Shown piece by piece: positions 1-8,269 of a DNA stretch of 35,575 bases. Position 1 is the first letter of the stretch, and the number at the start of each line of letters is the position of its first letter. The translations under genes and the position numbers were made by a program. The stretch spans positions 1 through 35,575 of the forward strand of contig NZ_BAGG01000106.1 in NCBI RefSeq assembly GCF_000308695.1, in the 5' to 3' direction. Below the pieces are notes generated by a model. The model saw nothing but the letters and a program-made list of their open reading frames with translations, was not told the origin of the DNA and searched no databases. This DNA is from Nocardia takedensis NBRC 100417 (GTDB lineage Bacteria; Actinomycetota; Actinomycetes; Mycobacteriales; Mycobacteriaceae).

Positions 1-468
1 GAGCAGCGAGACCGAGCGCGCGGTGGAGACCTGCAACGCCGCGCCGGTCAGCGGCAGTTTCTCGTCGCGACGCGGGGAGACGTAGGTGTCGTCGGGGATC
101 CGCAGTTGTTCCAGGGCCTCACCCGCGGTGATGCCGGTGGTCCACACCTTGCGCGGCGTGCCGTCGACGGTGAGGGTGATCTCGCGCGCGCGGTTGAACA
201 CGATGGTCGCCCCGTCGACGAGCGCGGCGGCCAGGTTGGGCCGCACCAGATCGCGGTCGGTGACGTAGAAGCCCGCCGCGCGCAGCAGGCCCGCGACGTT
301 GCGCGACATGGTGGTCTGGGTCGACTTCTCACCGTCGACCACGACCGTGACCGTCTTGCGGTTCACGATGGCCATCGCCGCGCCCACGATCAACGTCATC
401 AGCAGCGCCGCGATCGCCGCGTAGAGCAGCGGCGATCGGGACCGGTTGATGCGCACGAAAGGGGACAT
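1..468 (-). CDS. rpfB: Resuscitation-promoting factor RpfB, N-terminal part (truncated by window edge)
   Basis: Only the first 156 residues are in the window; the C-terminal G5 and lysozyme-like transglycosylase domains would lie to the left. The start is ATG at 468. The protein begins with a short basic stretch, then one hydrophobic segment (about residues 13-34) that serves as signal sequence or membrane anchor. Two DUF348 (YabE-like) repeats follow, around residues 36-80 (VTVVVDGE...) and 93-125 (ITLTVDGT...). RpfB is a secreted peptidoglycan hydrolase that helps dormant actinobacterial cells resume growth. The neighbouring tatD and metG are the same neighbours rpfB has in M. tuberculosis (Rv1007c-Rv1009), which supports the name. 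Because the catalytic domain is outside the window, another DUF348/G5 protein cannot be formally excluded. Confidence 0.88.
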   Translation of the reverse strand, partial: MSPFVRINRSRSPLLYAAIAALLMTLIVGAAMAIVNRKTVTVVVDGEKSTQTTMSRNVAGLLRAAGFYVTDRDLVRPNLAAALVDGATIVFNRAREITLTVDGTPRKVWTTGITAGEALEQLRIPDDTYVSPRRDEKLPLTGAALQVSTARSVSLL

Positions 469-634
469 GATCACAGCACGATAACGAAGGGGTTTGCACT
501 CGACAACCCCGGGAGCGGGAGCAGTGCCCGCGAAGATCACGAACCGATCACGAGCGCCCTGGTGGATCACGAAATAGGTAACGCCGAGTGATCTGCCCCA
601 CAATATGTTTGCGCGCCGCTCCCGAACGGGAAGT
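469..634 (-). promoter_or_regulatory. rpfB: rpfB leader with repeated GATCACGA boxes
   Basis: This 166-base gap separates tatD and rpfB, both on the minus strand. It contains three identical direct copies of GATCACGA at 535-542, 546-553 and 565-572. The first two are spaced 11 bases start to start, one helical turn. A related GATCACAG lies at 469-476, just before the rpfB start. Helically phased direct repeats are typical of OmpR-family response-regulator sites. M. tuberculosis rpfB is reported to be under MtrA control, so an MtrA-like factor is a reasonable guess, but the boxes do not match a consensus I can confirm. Confidence 0.4.
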
Positions 635-1462
635 TCAGATGCGGTACAACCGCCGCGCGTTCGCCGTGGTAATCCGCGCGAGTTCCGCCGGATCCTGTTC
701 CCGCAATTCCGCCAGCGCCCGCACCGTGTACGGCAGGCAATACGGTTCGTTGGGCGCACCGCGGAACGGATGCGGCGTCAGATACGGCGCGTCGGTCTCC
801 ACCAGGATCTGATCGTCGGGCACCACCTTGGCGGCCTCGCGCAATTCGTGCGCGTTCCGGAAACTCACCGTGCCCGAGAAACTCAACACATATCCCTCCT
901 CGACACACGCCAGCGCCATATTCGTGTCCGAGGAGAAGCAGTGGAAGATCACCGTGGGCGGCGCGCCCTCGTCCAGCAGCACCGCCAGCAGATCGTGATC
1001 GGCCTCCCGGTTGTGGATCATCAGCGGCTTGCGCACCCGCTTGGCCAGATCGATGTGCCAGCGGAAACCCTCGATCTGGGTCTCGACGTCCGCGCAGCCC
1101 TCGAGTTTGCCCGGCCAGTAGTAGTCCAGGCCGGTCTCGCCCACCGCGACCACACGTGGGTCGACGGCGAGCTTCTCCAGATCCTGCTTGGCGGCCTCGT
1201 CCAGCGCGTTCGCGCGCGTCGGGTGCAGGGCCACCGCCGCGTACACCCGGTCGTCCGCGCCCGCCGCCCAGACCGCCCACTTCGCCGCGGTCAGATCGTC
1301 GGCGACCGTCACCACCGTGCCGACGCCGACCGCGGCCGCGCGGTCCACCACCACACCGAGCGAGGCGGCGTCGCTCGCGCCGCACGCGTCCAGATGGGTG
1401 TGCGCGTCGACCAGCGGTTCCAGCGGCGGCGGCAGCGGCGGGGCCTCGCGTTTGGCATTCAT
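635..1462 (-). CDS. tatD: TatD-family metal-dependent deoxyribonuclease
   Basis: A 275-residue protein of the TatD amidohydrolase/TIM-barrel family, which acts as a Mg-dependent 3'-5' DNase and in some bacteria takes part in DNA repair. All metal-site motifs are visible: DAHTHLD near the N-terminus (HxH), GETGLDYYW (metal-bridging Glu), a His in MIHNRE, a His in IFHCFSSD, and the late Asp in VETDAPYL. Length is normal (about 260-280). The ATG at 1462 follows a GGAGG six bases upstream. It is divergent from metG across 83 bases and lies upstream of rpfB on the same strand, the order seen in M. tuberculosis (Rv1007c, Rv1008, Rv1009), so tatD and rpfB may be cotranscribed. Confidence 0.93.
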   Translation of the reverse strand: MNAKREAPPLPPPLEPLVDAHTHLDACGASDAASLGVVVDRAAAVGVGTVVTVADDLTAAKWAVWAAGADDRVYAAVALHPTRANALDEAAKQDLEKLAVDPRVVAVGETGLDYYWPGKLEGCADVETQIEGFRWHIDLAKRVRKPLMIHNREADHDLLAVLLDEGAPPTVIFHCFSSDTNMALACVEEGYVLSFSGTVSFRNAHELREAAKVVPDDQILVETDAPYLTPHPFRGAPNEPYCLPYTVRALAELREQDPAELARITTANARRLYRI

Positions 1463-1545
1463 CGACGACCTCCGATCGCCGACAGCGCGCGTGCGGGCAT
1501 ATTCGTTCGAGGCTGTGCGGGCACGGCCATTACAGTAGACACACC

Positions 1546-3105
1546 ATGAGCGCAGCCGACCGCACAGCCTTCTACATCACCACGGCCATCGCGTACCCGA
1601 ACGGTGCGCCGCACATCGGGCACGCCTACGAATACATCTCCGCCGACGCCATCGCCCGGTTCAAACGCCTCGACGGCCACGAGGTGTTCTTCATGACGGG
1701 CACCGACGAGCACGGCCAGAAGATGCAGCAGGCCGCGGCCGCCGAAGGCATTCCGGTGGAGGAACTCGCGGCGCGCAACTCCGATGTCTTCGAGGCGCTG
1801 GACAAGGCGCTCGACATCTCCTACGACCGGTTCATCCGCACCACCGACGAGGACCATCGCGCGGCCAGTATCGCCATCTGGGAGCGGATGCTCGGCAACG
1901 GCGACATCTACCTGGGCAACTACTCGGGTTGGTATTCGGTGCGCGACGAGGCGTTCTACACCGACGAGGAGACCACAGTCCTCGAGGACGGCACCCGGAT
2001 CTCCACCGACACCCGCACCCCCGTCGAGTGGACCGAGGAATCGAACTACTTCTTCCGGCTCTCGCAGTACCAGGACGAGCTGCTCGCCCTCTACGACGAG
2101 CATCCCGAATTCATCGCGCCCGCCACCCGGCGCAACGAGATCATCAGCTACGTCAAGGCGGGGCTGAAGGATCTGTCGATCTCGCGCACCACCTTCGACT
2201 GGGGCGTCCCGGTGCCCGAGCACCCCGACCATGTCATGTACGTGTGGGTCGACGCGCTCACCAACTACCTCACCGGCGTGGGGTTCCCGGCCACCGATTC
2301 GGCGGCGTTCCAGCGCTTCTGGCCCGCCGACCTGCACATCATCGGCAAGGATATCACCCGCTTCCACACCGTGTACTGGCCGGCGTTCCTGATGTCGGCG
2401 GGGGTGGAACTGCCCAAACGCGTGTTCGTGCACGGGTTCCTGTACAACAAGGGCGAGAAGATGTCGAAGTCGGTCGGCAACGTCGTCGACCCGCTGGAAC
2501 TGGTCGACGCCTACGGCTTGGACGCGGTGCGCTTCTTCCTGCTGCGCGAGATCTCCTACGGCCAGGACGGCAGTTACAGCCACGAGGCCATCGTCGGACG
2601 CATCAACGCCGACCTGGCCAACGAATTCGGCAACCTGGTGCAGCGCAGTCTGACGATGGTGAACAAGAACTGCGGGGCGGTCGTGCCGACCCCGGGCGAG
2701 TTCACCGCCGAGGACACCGCCCTGCTCGACCGCGTCAACGGACTTCTGGAGCGTTGCCGCGCCGAATTCGATGTCCAGCAACTGCATCTCGCGCTCGAGG
2801 CGATCTGGCTGACCCTCGGCGAGACCAACAAGTACTTCTCGGCCCAGCAGCCGTGGGCGCTGCGCAAGGCGGGCACCGAGGCGGATCTGGCCAGGATGGC
2901 GACGGTGCTCTACGTCACCCTCGAGGTGGTGCGCGTGGTCGCGATCCTGGTGCAGCCCGTGATGCCCGCCTCGGCGGGCAAGATCCTGGATCTGTTGGGG
3001 CAGCGCGGCCGCGAGTTCGCCGATATCGCCACGCCGCTGGTCCCGGGTACCGCGCTGCCCGCGCCGGAACCGGTCTACCCCCGCTACGTCGAGGAGAAGG
3101 TCTAG
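1546..3105 (+). CDS. metG: Methionyl-tRNA synthetase
   Basis: A class I aminoacyl-tRNA synthetase of 519 residues that charges tRNA-Met in the cytoplasm. The Rossmann domain carries the HIGH signature as PHIGHAYEY (about residues 22-30). The KMSKS loop appears as GEKMSKSVGN (about residues 304-313). The alpha-helical anticodon-binding domain follows, with IWLTLGETNKYFSAQQPW typical of MetRS. The C-terminal tRNA-binding OB-fold extension found in some MetRS is absent, as in mycobacteria. The open frame extends further upstream, but the conserved MSAADRTAFYITTAIAYPNG N-terminus fixes ATG 1546. A TACAGT hexamer lies only nine bases before this ATG and no good ribosome-binding site is present, so the mRNA may be leaderless or nearly so. 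Confidence 0.97.
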   Translation: MSAADRTAFYITTAIAYPNGAPHIGHAYEYISADAIARFKRLDGHEVFFMTGTDEHGQKMQQAAAAEGIPVEELAARNSDVFEALDKALDISYDRFIRTTDEDHRAASIAIWERMLGNGDIYLGNYSGWYSVRDEAFYTDEETTVLEDGTRISTDTRTPVEWTEESNYFFRLSQYQDELLALYDEHPEFIAPATRRNEIISYVKAGLKDLSISRTTFDWGVPVPEHPDHVMYVWVDALTNYLTGVGFPATDSAAFQRFWPADLHIIGKDITRFHTVYWPAFLMSAGVELPKRVFVHGFLYNKGEKMSKSVGNVVDPLELVDAYGLDAVRFFLLREISYGQDGSYSHEAIVGRINADLANEFGNLVQRSLTMVNKNCGAVVPTPGEFTAEDTALLDRVNGLLERCRAEFDVQQLHLALEAIWLTLGETNKYFSAQQPWALRKAGTEADLARMATVLYVTLEVVRVVAILVQPVMPASAGKILDLLGQRGREFADIATPLVPGTALPAPEPVYPRYVEEKV

Positions 3106-3116
3106 GACCGCTCGAC

Positions 3117-3869
3117 TCAGCGCCAGCGCGCGAGCAGGCGCTTGGCCTCCTCGGCGAGCGCGAACTGCAACAGCGGGCCGAAACTGATCCGCGCCACCCC
3201 TTGATCGGCCAGCACCGACAGTTCCGTCTCGCCCGGCTTGGCGATCGCGTTGACCGGCAACGTGAGTTCGGAGGTCAGCCTGCGCTGGTCGGCGTCGCTG
3301 TGCCAGCCCACCGGGTACAGGACGTCCGCGCCCGCCGCCGCGGCGAGATTCAGCCGGGCCACCGCGCGATCCACACGGTCGGCGTCCTCGCCGTCCTTGC
3401 GCAGGAACAGGTCGGTGCGGGCGTTGACGACCACGTGCACCCCGGCGGCGTCGGCGAATTCGCGCAGTCCGCGCACGAAGTCGGCGTGCTCCTCGGCGGT
3501 GCGCAACCGCTTGCCCTCGCTGTGCACGGTGTCCTCGATGTTGAGCCCGACCGCGCCGGCCTCGAGCAGCCCTTCGATCAACTGCGCGGGTTCCAGCCCG
3601 TAGCCGGATTCGATGTCGACCGAGATCGGGACCGTCACCGCGTCGGTGACCTGCCGGACCCGGGTCAGCAGTTCCAGGAAGGTCATGCCCTCCCCGTCGG
3701 GGCGGCCCACCGAATCCGCGACCGGGTGGCTGCCCATCGTCAACGCCGGGAAGCCCGCGTCCACCGCGAGATTCGCCGACCACGCGTCCCACACCGTCGG
3801 CAGGACGACCGGGTCGCCGGGCCGGTGCAGCTCGAGCAGTGCCTTGGCCTTGTTCTCCACTGAGGTCAT
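3117..3869 (-). CDS. Isocitrate lyase/phosphoenolpyruvate mutase family protein
   Basis: A 250-residue TIM-barrel protein of the ICL/PEPM superfamily, which makes or breaks C-C or P-C bonds next to a carboxylate. Visible motifs are VWDAWSA, the metal-binding SVDIESGYG, GLNIEDT and VNARTDLF. The classical PEP-mutase (EDKxxPKxNS) and isocitrate lyase (KKCGH) catalytic loops are not seen, so the substrate is uncertain; oxaloacetate-decarboxylase-like or 2-methylisocitrate-lyase-like activity is possible. M. tuberculosis Rv1998c belongs to the same small-protein group. ATG 3869 (MTSVENK) is chosen; the open frame extends 23 residues further, but that part would overlap the end of rsmI and has no family resemblance. 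It converges on metG with an 11-base gap and follows rsmI by 10 bases, suggesting cotranscription. Confidence 0.85.
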   Translation of the reverse strand: MTSVENKAKALLELHRPGDPVVLPTVWDAWSANLAVDAGFPALTMGSHPVADSVGRPDGEGMTFLELLTRVRQVTDAVTVPISVDIESGYGLEPAQLIEGLLEAGAVGLNIEDTVHSEGKRLRTAEEHADFVRGLREFADAAGVHVVVNARTDLFLRKDGEDADRVDRAVARLNLAAAAGADVLYPVGWHSDADQRRLTSELTLPVNAIAKPGETELSVLADQGVARISFGPLLQFALAEEAKRLLARWR

Positions 3870-3879
3870 GATTCGATCT

Positions 3880-4746
3880 TTACCCGTTCGCGGCGCGGGC
3901 CGCCAGCACCGCGTCGTAGAGTTCGCGGCGCGAGACACCGGCGACCGCCGCGACCTCGCCGCAGGCGTCCTTGAGCCGCAGTCCGTCGGCGATGCGCGAT
4001 TCTACTTCGGCCACCAGGTCGGCCGGGTCGGCGTCGACCGGTTCCGCGCCCGCCAGGACGACGGTGATCTCCCCGCGCGCGCCCTCCACCGCCCAGGCGG
4101 CGAGTTCGGCGAGGGTGCCGCGCACGACCTGCTCGTAGGTCTTGGTGAGCTCCCGGCAGACCGCGGCGCGCCGGTCGGGCCCGAGGACCTCGACGGCGTC
4201 GGCCAGACAGTCGGCGAGCCGGTGCGGGGCCTCGAAGAACACGCACGCGCGCGGTTCGGCGAGCAGCGTCCGCAGCCAAGTGCGGCGCGGACCGGATTTG
4301 CGCGGCGGGAACCCGTCGAAGCAGAACCGCTCCACCGGCAGCGCGGACAAGGCAAGGGCCGTGGTGACGGCGGACGGTCCGGGCAGACACGTCACCGGCA
4401 GGTCGCGCTCGACGCACGCGGCGACCATGCGGTAGCCGGGATCGCTGACCGAGGGCATGCCCGCGTCGGTGACCAACAGCACCGTGCGCCCCTCGGTGAT
4501 GTCCTCGAGCAGGGCGGGAATGCGCGCGGTCTCGACGTGGTCGTAGAAGCTGACCACGCGCCCGGTGATCTGCACCCCGAGGGCCTGGGCCAGCGAGCGG
4601 GTGCGGCGGGTGTCCTCGGCGGCTACGACGTCCGCGCCTGCCAGCGCGTCGCGCAGGCGTTGCGAGGCGTCGCCGATATCGCCCATCGGGGTCGCCGCCA
4701 GCACGAGCCCGCCGCGCGTGTCCTGTTCCGCCGCCCGTTGCGCCAC
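3880..4746 (-). CDS. rsmI: 16S rRNA (cytidine(1402)-2'-O)-methyltransferase RsmI
   Basis: A 288-residue tetrapyrrole-methylase-fold enzyme that 2'-O-methylates C1402 of 16S rRNA with S-adenosylmethionine, tuning the ribosomal P site. Diagnostic stretches are LVLAATPMGDIGDAS at the N-terminus, VVAAEDTRRT, the GMPSVSDPGY glycine-rich SAM site, CLPGPSAVTTALALS and FFEAPHRL. The C-terminal helical region (RRELYDAVLAAR) is the usual RsmI end. GTG 4746 is selected because GGGAG lies just upstream and it gives a normal family length; a very long frame continues upstream but is antisense to pmt. It is divergent from the protein O-mannosyltransferase, the arrangement of Rv1003/Rv1002c in M. tuberculosis. 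Confidence 0.94.
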   Translation of the reverse strand: MAQRAAEQDTRGGLVLAATPMGDIGDASQRLRDALAGADVVAAEDTRRTRSLAQALGVQITGRVVSFYDHVETARIPALLEDITEGRTVLLVTDAGMPSVSDPGYRMVAACVERDLPVTCLPGPSAVTTALALSALPVERFCFDGFPPRKSGPRRTWLRTLLAEPRACVFFEAPHRLADCLADAVEVLGPDRRAAVCRELTKTYEQVVRGTLAELAAWAVEGARGEITVVLAGAEPVDADPADLVAEVESRIADGLRLKDACGEVAAVAGVSRRELYDAVLAARAANG

Positions 4747-4878
4747 CGCACTCCCGTCCCGACCGCCGGACCCGGCGTCCGCCGCATCCGCAGTGCAGCC
4801 TAGTGCGCGGCGGCGCGCGGGCCGTCGCGCGCCGGTCGAGGGGACGCACCGCTGCGCGACCCGCAGCCGTGGAACGCA

Positions 4879-4890
4879 TACGATCGGGGC
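4879..4890 (+). promoter_or_regulatory. Putative -10 element for leaderless pmt transcript
   Basis: TACGAT at 4879-4884 sits six bases before the GTG start at 4891, where transcription would begin on or next to the start codon. No convincing -35 box is visible. The 144-base gap to rsmI must also hold the divergent rsmI promoter. Confidence 0.35.
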
Positions 4891-6504
4891 GTGACCCAGG
4901 TGACCTCCCGCGCGACCGCACCGTCCGGGACCCCGCCCTCCTGGTCGAGTCCCGCTCCGCTGCGGCCGACGCCCGATTTCGGGCCGACCGACACCCTGCG
5001 CGGCTGGGCAGTCACCGGATTCCTGACCTTCGTCGCGTTCCTGACCAGGCTCATCGGGCTCAACTACCCCACCGACGCCAAGACTCCGGTCTTCGACGAG
5101 AAGCACTACGCGCCGCAGGCGTGGCAGATGGTGACCGGCGGCGGGATCGAGGACAACCCGGGCTACGGCGTGGTCGTGCATCCGCCGGTCGGCAAGCAGA
5201 TGATCGCGCTGGGCGAGATGGTCTTCGGCTACAACGCCTGGGGCTGGCGGATCACGGCGATGCTGGCGGGCACGCTGATGGTGCTGGTGGTGATGCGGAC
5301 CGTGCGCCGCATGGCGCGCTCGACGCTGATCGGCGCGATCGCGGGCATCCTGCTGATCGCCGACGGCGTCACCTTCGTCTCCTCGCGTTTCAGCATGCTC
5401 GACATCTTCATGGCGCTGTTCGTCACCGGCGCGTTCGGCTGTCTGATCGTGGATCGCGACGAGGTCCGAAGACGGTTGGCCCTGGCGGACGCGGAGGGTC
5501 GCGCCGGACTGACCCGCTGGGGTCCGCGGTTGGGGGTGCGCTGGTGGCGCTTCGGAGCGGGCGTGCTGCTCGGCCTGGCCTGCGGCACCAAATGGTCCGG
5601 CCTGTATTTCGTTCTCGCGTTCGGTCTGCTCAGCGTCGCCTTCGACCTGGCGGCCCGGCGCACCTACGGGGTGCGCGCGCCGTGGCTGGGCACGGCGGTC
5701 CGCGATATCGGGCCCGCGCTCTACGCGCTGGTCCTGATCCCGATCGGCGTCTACATCGCCACCTACTGGGCGTGGCTGAGCAGCGAGACCGGCGTCTACC
5801 GGCACATGCCGGGCAATCCGTCCGCCCCCGGCGACCCGATCGGCCGGGACGGCTTCTGGTCGCACGTGATCCCCGACGCGCTGCGTTCGCTCTGGTACTA
5901 CAGCGCGCGGTCGATGGAATTCCACACCGGCCTGACCAATTCGGCGGGCAACCACCACCCGTGGGAATCCAAGCCGTGGACGTGGCCGATGAGTCTGCGC
6001 CCGATGCTCTACTACTACGCCGACGGCAGCGTGCAGGGCTGCGGCGAGGCGCAGTGCGTCAAGGCGATGATGCTGATCGGCACGCCCGCGCTGTGGTGGA
6101 TCGCGCCCGTGGTGCTGGTCTGGGCGCTGTGGCGGACCGCGACCAGGCGCGACTGGCGCTACGCCGCCGTGCTCACCGGCTACGCGGCGGGCCTGCTGCC
6201 CTGGTTCCTCACCCTGGACCGGCAGATGTATTTCTTCTACGCGGTCCCGCTGGCCCCGTTCCTGGCGATGGCCGTCGCGCTGGCCCTCGGCGACATCCTC
6301 GGCTCGGGCTCGCATCGACGCAGCCCCACCGGAGCGATGCTGCCCACCATCCCGTCCGAACGCGCGAGCCTCGGACTGCTCATCGTCTGCCTGTACGTGA
6401 GCCTGGTCGTCATCAACTTCGTCTGGCTGTGGCCGATCCTGACCGGCGCGCCGATCACCGTCTCGGAGTGGCAGAACCGCCTGTGGCTGCCGAGTTGGCG
6501 CTGA
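4891..6504 (+). CDS. pmt: Dolichyl/polyprenyl-phosphate-mannose-protein mannosyltransferase (GT39)
   Basis: A 537-residue polytopic membrane enzyme that transfers mannose from polyprenyl-phosphate-mannose to Ser/Thr of Sec-exported proteins (actinobacterial homologue of yeast PMTs; Rv1002c). The catalytic acidic pair of GT-C enzymes is in the first external loop (VFDEKHYAPQAW). The conserved luminal segment reads NHHPWESKPWTWP. About ten further hydrophobic spans follow, ending with a conserved aromatic C-terminus. The start is GTG 4891 (MTQVTSRATAP), preceded by a TACGAT hexamer six bases upstream rather than a ribosome-binding site. It is divergent from rsmI and convergent with the GntR gene with a seven-base gap. 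Confidence 0.93.
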   Translation: MTQVTSRATAPSGTPPSWSSPAPLRPTPDFGPTDTLRGWAVTGFLTFVAFLTRLIGLNYPTDAKTPVFDEKHYAPQAWQMVTGGGIEDNPGYGVVVHPPVGKQMIALGEMVFGYNAWGWRITAMLAGTLMVLVVMRTVRRMARSTLIGAIAGILLIADGVTFVSSRFSMLDIFMALFVTGAFGCLIVDRDEVRRRLALADAEGRAGLTRWGPRLGVRWWRFGAGVLLGLACGTKWSGLYFVLAFGLLSVAFDLAARRTYGVRAPWLGTAVRDIGPALYALVLIPIGVYIATYWAWLSSETGVYRHMPGNPSAPGDPIGRDGFWSHVIPDALRSLWYYSARSMEFHTGLTNSAGNHHPWESKPWTWPMSLRPMLYYYADGSVQGCGEAQCVKAMMLIGTPALWWIAPVVLVWALWRTATRRDWRYAAVLTGYAAGLLPWFLTLDRQMYFFYAVPLAPFLAMAVALALGDILGSGSHRRSPTGAMLPTIPSERASLGLLIVCLYVSLVVINFVWLWPILTGAPITVSEWQNRLWLPSWR

Positions 6505-6511
6505 GCGCGGC

Positions 6512-6877
6512 TCAGCGTGCCGCCCGCAGCGCGGCCTCCAGGTAGCGCCGCGCGGTCGCGTCGTCGAGTCCGAGTCGTCGGATCGCCGCCACGTAGTCGG
6601 TGGCCGCGCGGCCCGCGGCGTCGACCGTCGGGTCGCCGGAGGAGGCGATGAAGGTGCCCTGGCGTCCGCGGGTCTCCAGCACGCCGTCGGCCTCGAGTTC
6701 GCGGTAGGCGCGCGCCACCGTGTTGGGGGCGAGGCCGAGATCGGCCGCGAGCGCGCGCACCGTCGGGATCTTGGTGCCCGCGGTGAGTTCGCCCGCGCGG
6801 ACCCTGGCGATGATGCCTTGGCGCAGTTGCTCGTACGGCGGGATCTGCGATTCGTGGTTGATCGTGACCGGGAACAT
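6512..6877 (-). CDS. Short GntR-family transcriptional regulator (YtrA-type)
   Basis: A 121-residue protein with an N-terminal winged helix-turn-helix of the GntR family (IPPYEQLRQGI, then KIPTVRALAADLGLAPNTVARAYRELEADGV). It has only a short C-terminal tail of about 45 residues, the hallmark of YtrA-type members that lack a large ligand-binding domain. The usual partners of such regulators are ABC transporter genes, but none is present. It starts six bases after the arcA stop on the same strand, so the two are almost certainly cotranscribed. A role in controlling arginine catabolism, or autoregulation of the pair, is an inference from this arrangement only. Confidence 0.88.
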   Translation of the reverse strand: MFPVTINHESQIPPYEQLRQGIIARVRAGELTAGTKIPTVRALAADLGLAPNTVARAYRELEADGVLETRGRQGTFIASSGDPTVDAAGRAATDYVAAIRRLGLDDATARRYLEAALRAAR

Positions 6878-6883
6878 GGCGGC

Positions 6884-8146
6884 TCACACCTCGTCACGGG
6901 CGAGCGGACAGGACAGGCAGCGGGGACCTCCGCGCCCCGACCCCAGTTCGGAGCCGGGGATGGTCAGGACTTCGATGCCCGCGTCGGCCAGGCGCGCGTT
7001 GGTCATCTCGTTGCGTTCGTAGGCCACCACCACGCCCGGCGCGAGGGCCAGGGTGTTGTTGCCGTCGTCCCACTGTTCGCGCTCGGCGGTGACGCCGTCC
7101 AGACCGGTGTCGATGACGCGCAGTTTGCCGATGCCCATGGCCTCGGCGGCGGCGGGCAGGAACGGGTCGGGGCCGCGCATGTCGACCCCGCCGCCCCCGG
7201 TACGGCCGCCGTAGTCGTCGCGACGGCGAATGGTGAACGCGCGCAGGCTCTCGCGCACCGCCTCGTACATGACCACGGCGTCGGTGTCGACCATGGTGCA
7301 CACGGTGTCCAGGTGCATGGTGGCCCTGGTCTGCGCGATCGGGACGACCAGCACGGTGTGGGCGAGGTCGTCGTCGAACAGGCTGCGCGCCAACGCTTCC
7401 GCGCCGGCGGGCGAGGTGCGCTCACCCACGCCGACGGCGACCACGCCCGGTGCGAGCAGCAGGACGTCGCCGCCTTCGATGGGGGCGGTGTGCGATTCGT
7501 AGGCCCGGCGCACGCCCAGGAAGCGGGGGTGGAAGGCGTAGATCAGATCGGTGAAGGAGGTCTCGCGCATCCGGGCGGGCAGGGCCAGGGAGGTGATCGC
7601 CACCCTCGGTCCGACCCAGAACGAGGAGTCCCGGGTGAACAGCAGGTTGGGCAGCGGATCGATGACGAAATCGCCGCCGTGGTGCATCCGACGCACCAGC
7701 GAGGTCGCGTCGGGACCGATCGGGAGTTCGTCGAAGGTCATCCCGGCCATCAGGATGTCGGCGAGTTCGCGCGCCGGGACCCCGCGCAGGTGGGCGGCCA
7801 GTTCGTCGGCGAGGGTGTGACCGAGGCGGCGCGCGTCGACGGCGGCGTTGATGCCCTGGATGCGCGCGGCCCCGCTGACGGCGAGGGTTTCGGCGAGCAG
7901 GTCGGCCAGCAGCAGCACCTCGACGCCGCGCTCGCGCAGCACGCCCGCGAAAGTGTCGTGCTCCTGCTGGGCGCGTTCCACCCAGGGGATGCCGTCGAAG
8001 AGGAGTTGATCGTTGTTGCGCGGGGTCAGTCTGCGTAGTTCGTCGCCGGGGCGGTGCAGCAGCACCGCGCGCAGGGTCGCGACCTCGGAGGTCACCCCCC
8101 AACGAGGTTCGTGGACACGCCCCCCGGACACAGCATCAGCTCCCAT
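6884..8146 (-). CDS. arcA: Arginine deiminase
   Basis: A 420-residue enzyme hydrolysing L-arginine to citrulline and ammonia, the first step of the arginine deiminase pathway. Family motifs are all present: LLHRPGDELRRLTP, LFTRDSSFW, HPRFLG, IEGGDVL, the catalytic His in MHLDTVCTMVD, WDDGNNTLALAPG, and the nucleophilic Cys in GPRCLSCPL near the C-terminus. ATG 8146 (MGADAVSG) is chosen, with GGTCGGG just upstream; the frame is open further but runs into the divergent soxR promoter. No arcB, arcC or arcD is visible, so citrulline must be handled elsewhere. The same gene (Rv1001) lies next to the pmt/rsmI block in M. tuberculosis. The gntR gene follows directly. Confidence 0.96.
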   Translation of the reverse strand: MGADAVSGGRVHEPRWGVTSEVATLRAVLLHRPGDELRRLTPRNNDQLLFDGIPWVERAQQEHDTFAGVLRERGVEVLLLADLLAETLAVSGAARIQGINAAVDARRLGHTLADELAAHLRGVPARELADILMAGMTFDELPIGPDATSLVRRMHHGGDFVIDPLPNLLFTRDSSFWVGPRVAITSLALPARMRETSFTDLIYAFHPRFLGVRRAYESHTAPIEGGDVLLLAPGVVAVGVGERTSPAGAEALARSLFDDDLAHTVLVVPIAQTRATMHLDTVCTMVDTDAVVMYEAVRESLRAFTIRRRDDYGGRTGGGGVDMRGPDPFLPAAAEAMGIGKLRVIDTGLDGVTAEREQWDDGNNTLALAPGVVVAYERNEMTNARLADAGIEVLTIPGSELGSGRGGPRCLSCPLARDEV

Positions 8147-8234
8147 GACCCGACCGTAGTTCCCGGATCGGTCCTGAGCACGCAATTGGTCGTGCGATGT
8201 TGCGAGCCGTCCATTCCGGAGACCGCCGCCAAAA

Positions 8235-8252
8235 CCTGAAGTATTGTTTAGG
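8235..8252 (+). promoter_or_regulatory. soxR: SoxR-box-like operator in the soxR promoter
   Basis: An 18-base imperfect palindrome CCTGAA-GTATTG-TTTAGG, with the half-site form CCTnAA/TTnAGG and the same length as the known SoxR box. It covers a candidate -10 hexamer (TATTGT, 8242-8247) and ends 17 bases before the soxR ATG. Autoregulation by SoxR is the natural reading. Confidence 0.6.
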
Positions 8253-8269
8253 TGAATGGAGGAGAGTGC

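Noticed and set aside
1459..3863. Long open frames overlapping metG in other frames and on the opposite strand, over 600 codons each
   Set aside because: They are shadows caused by high GC at third positions. Their translations are rich in Arg, Gly and Pro with no domain, and metG is unmistakable.
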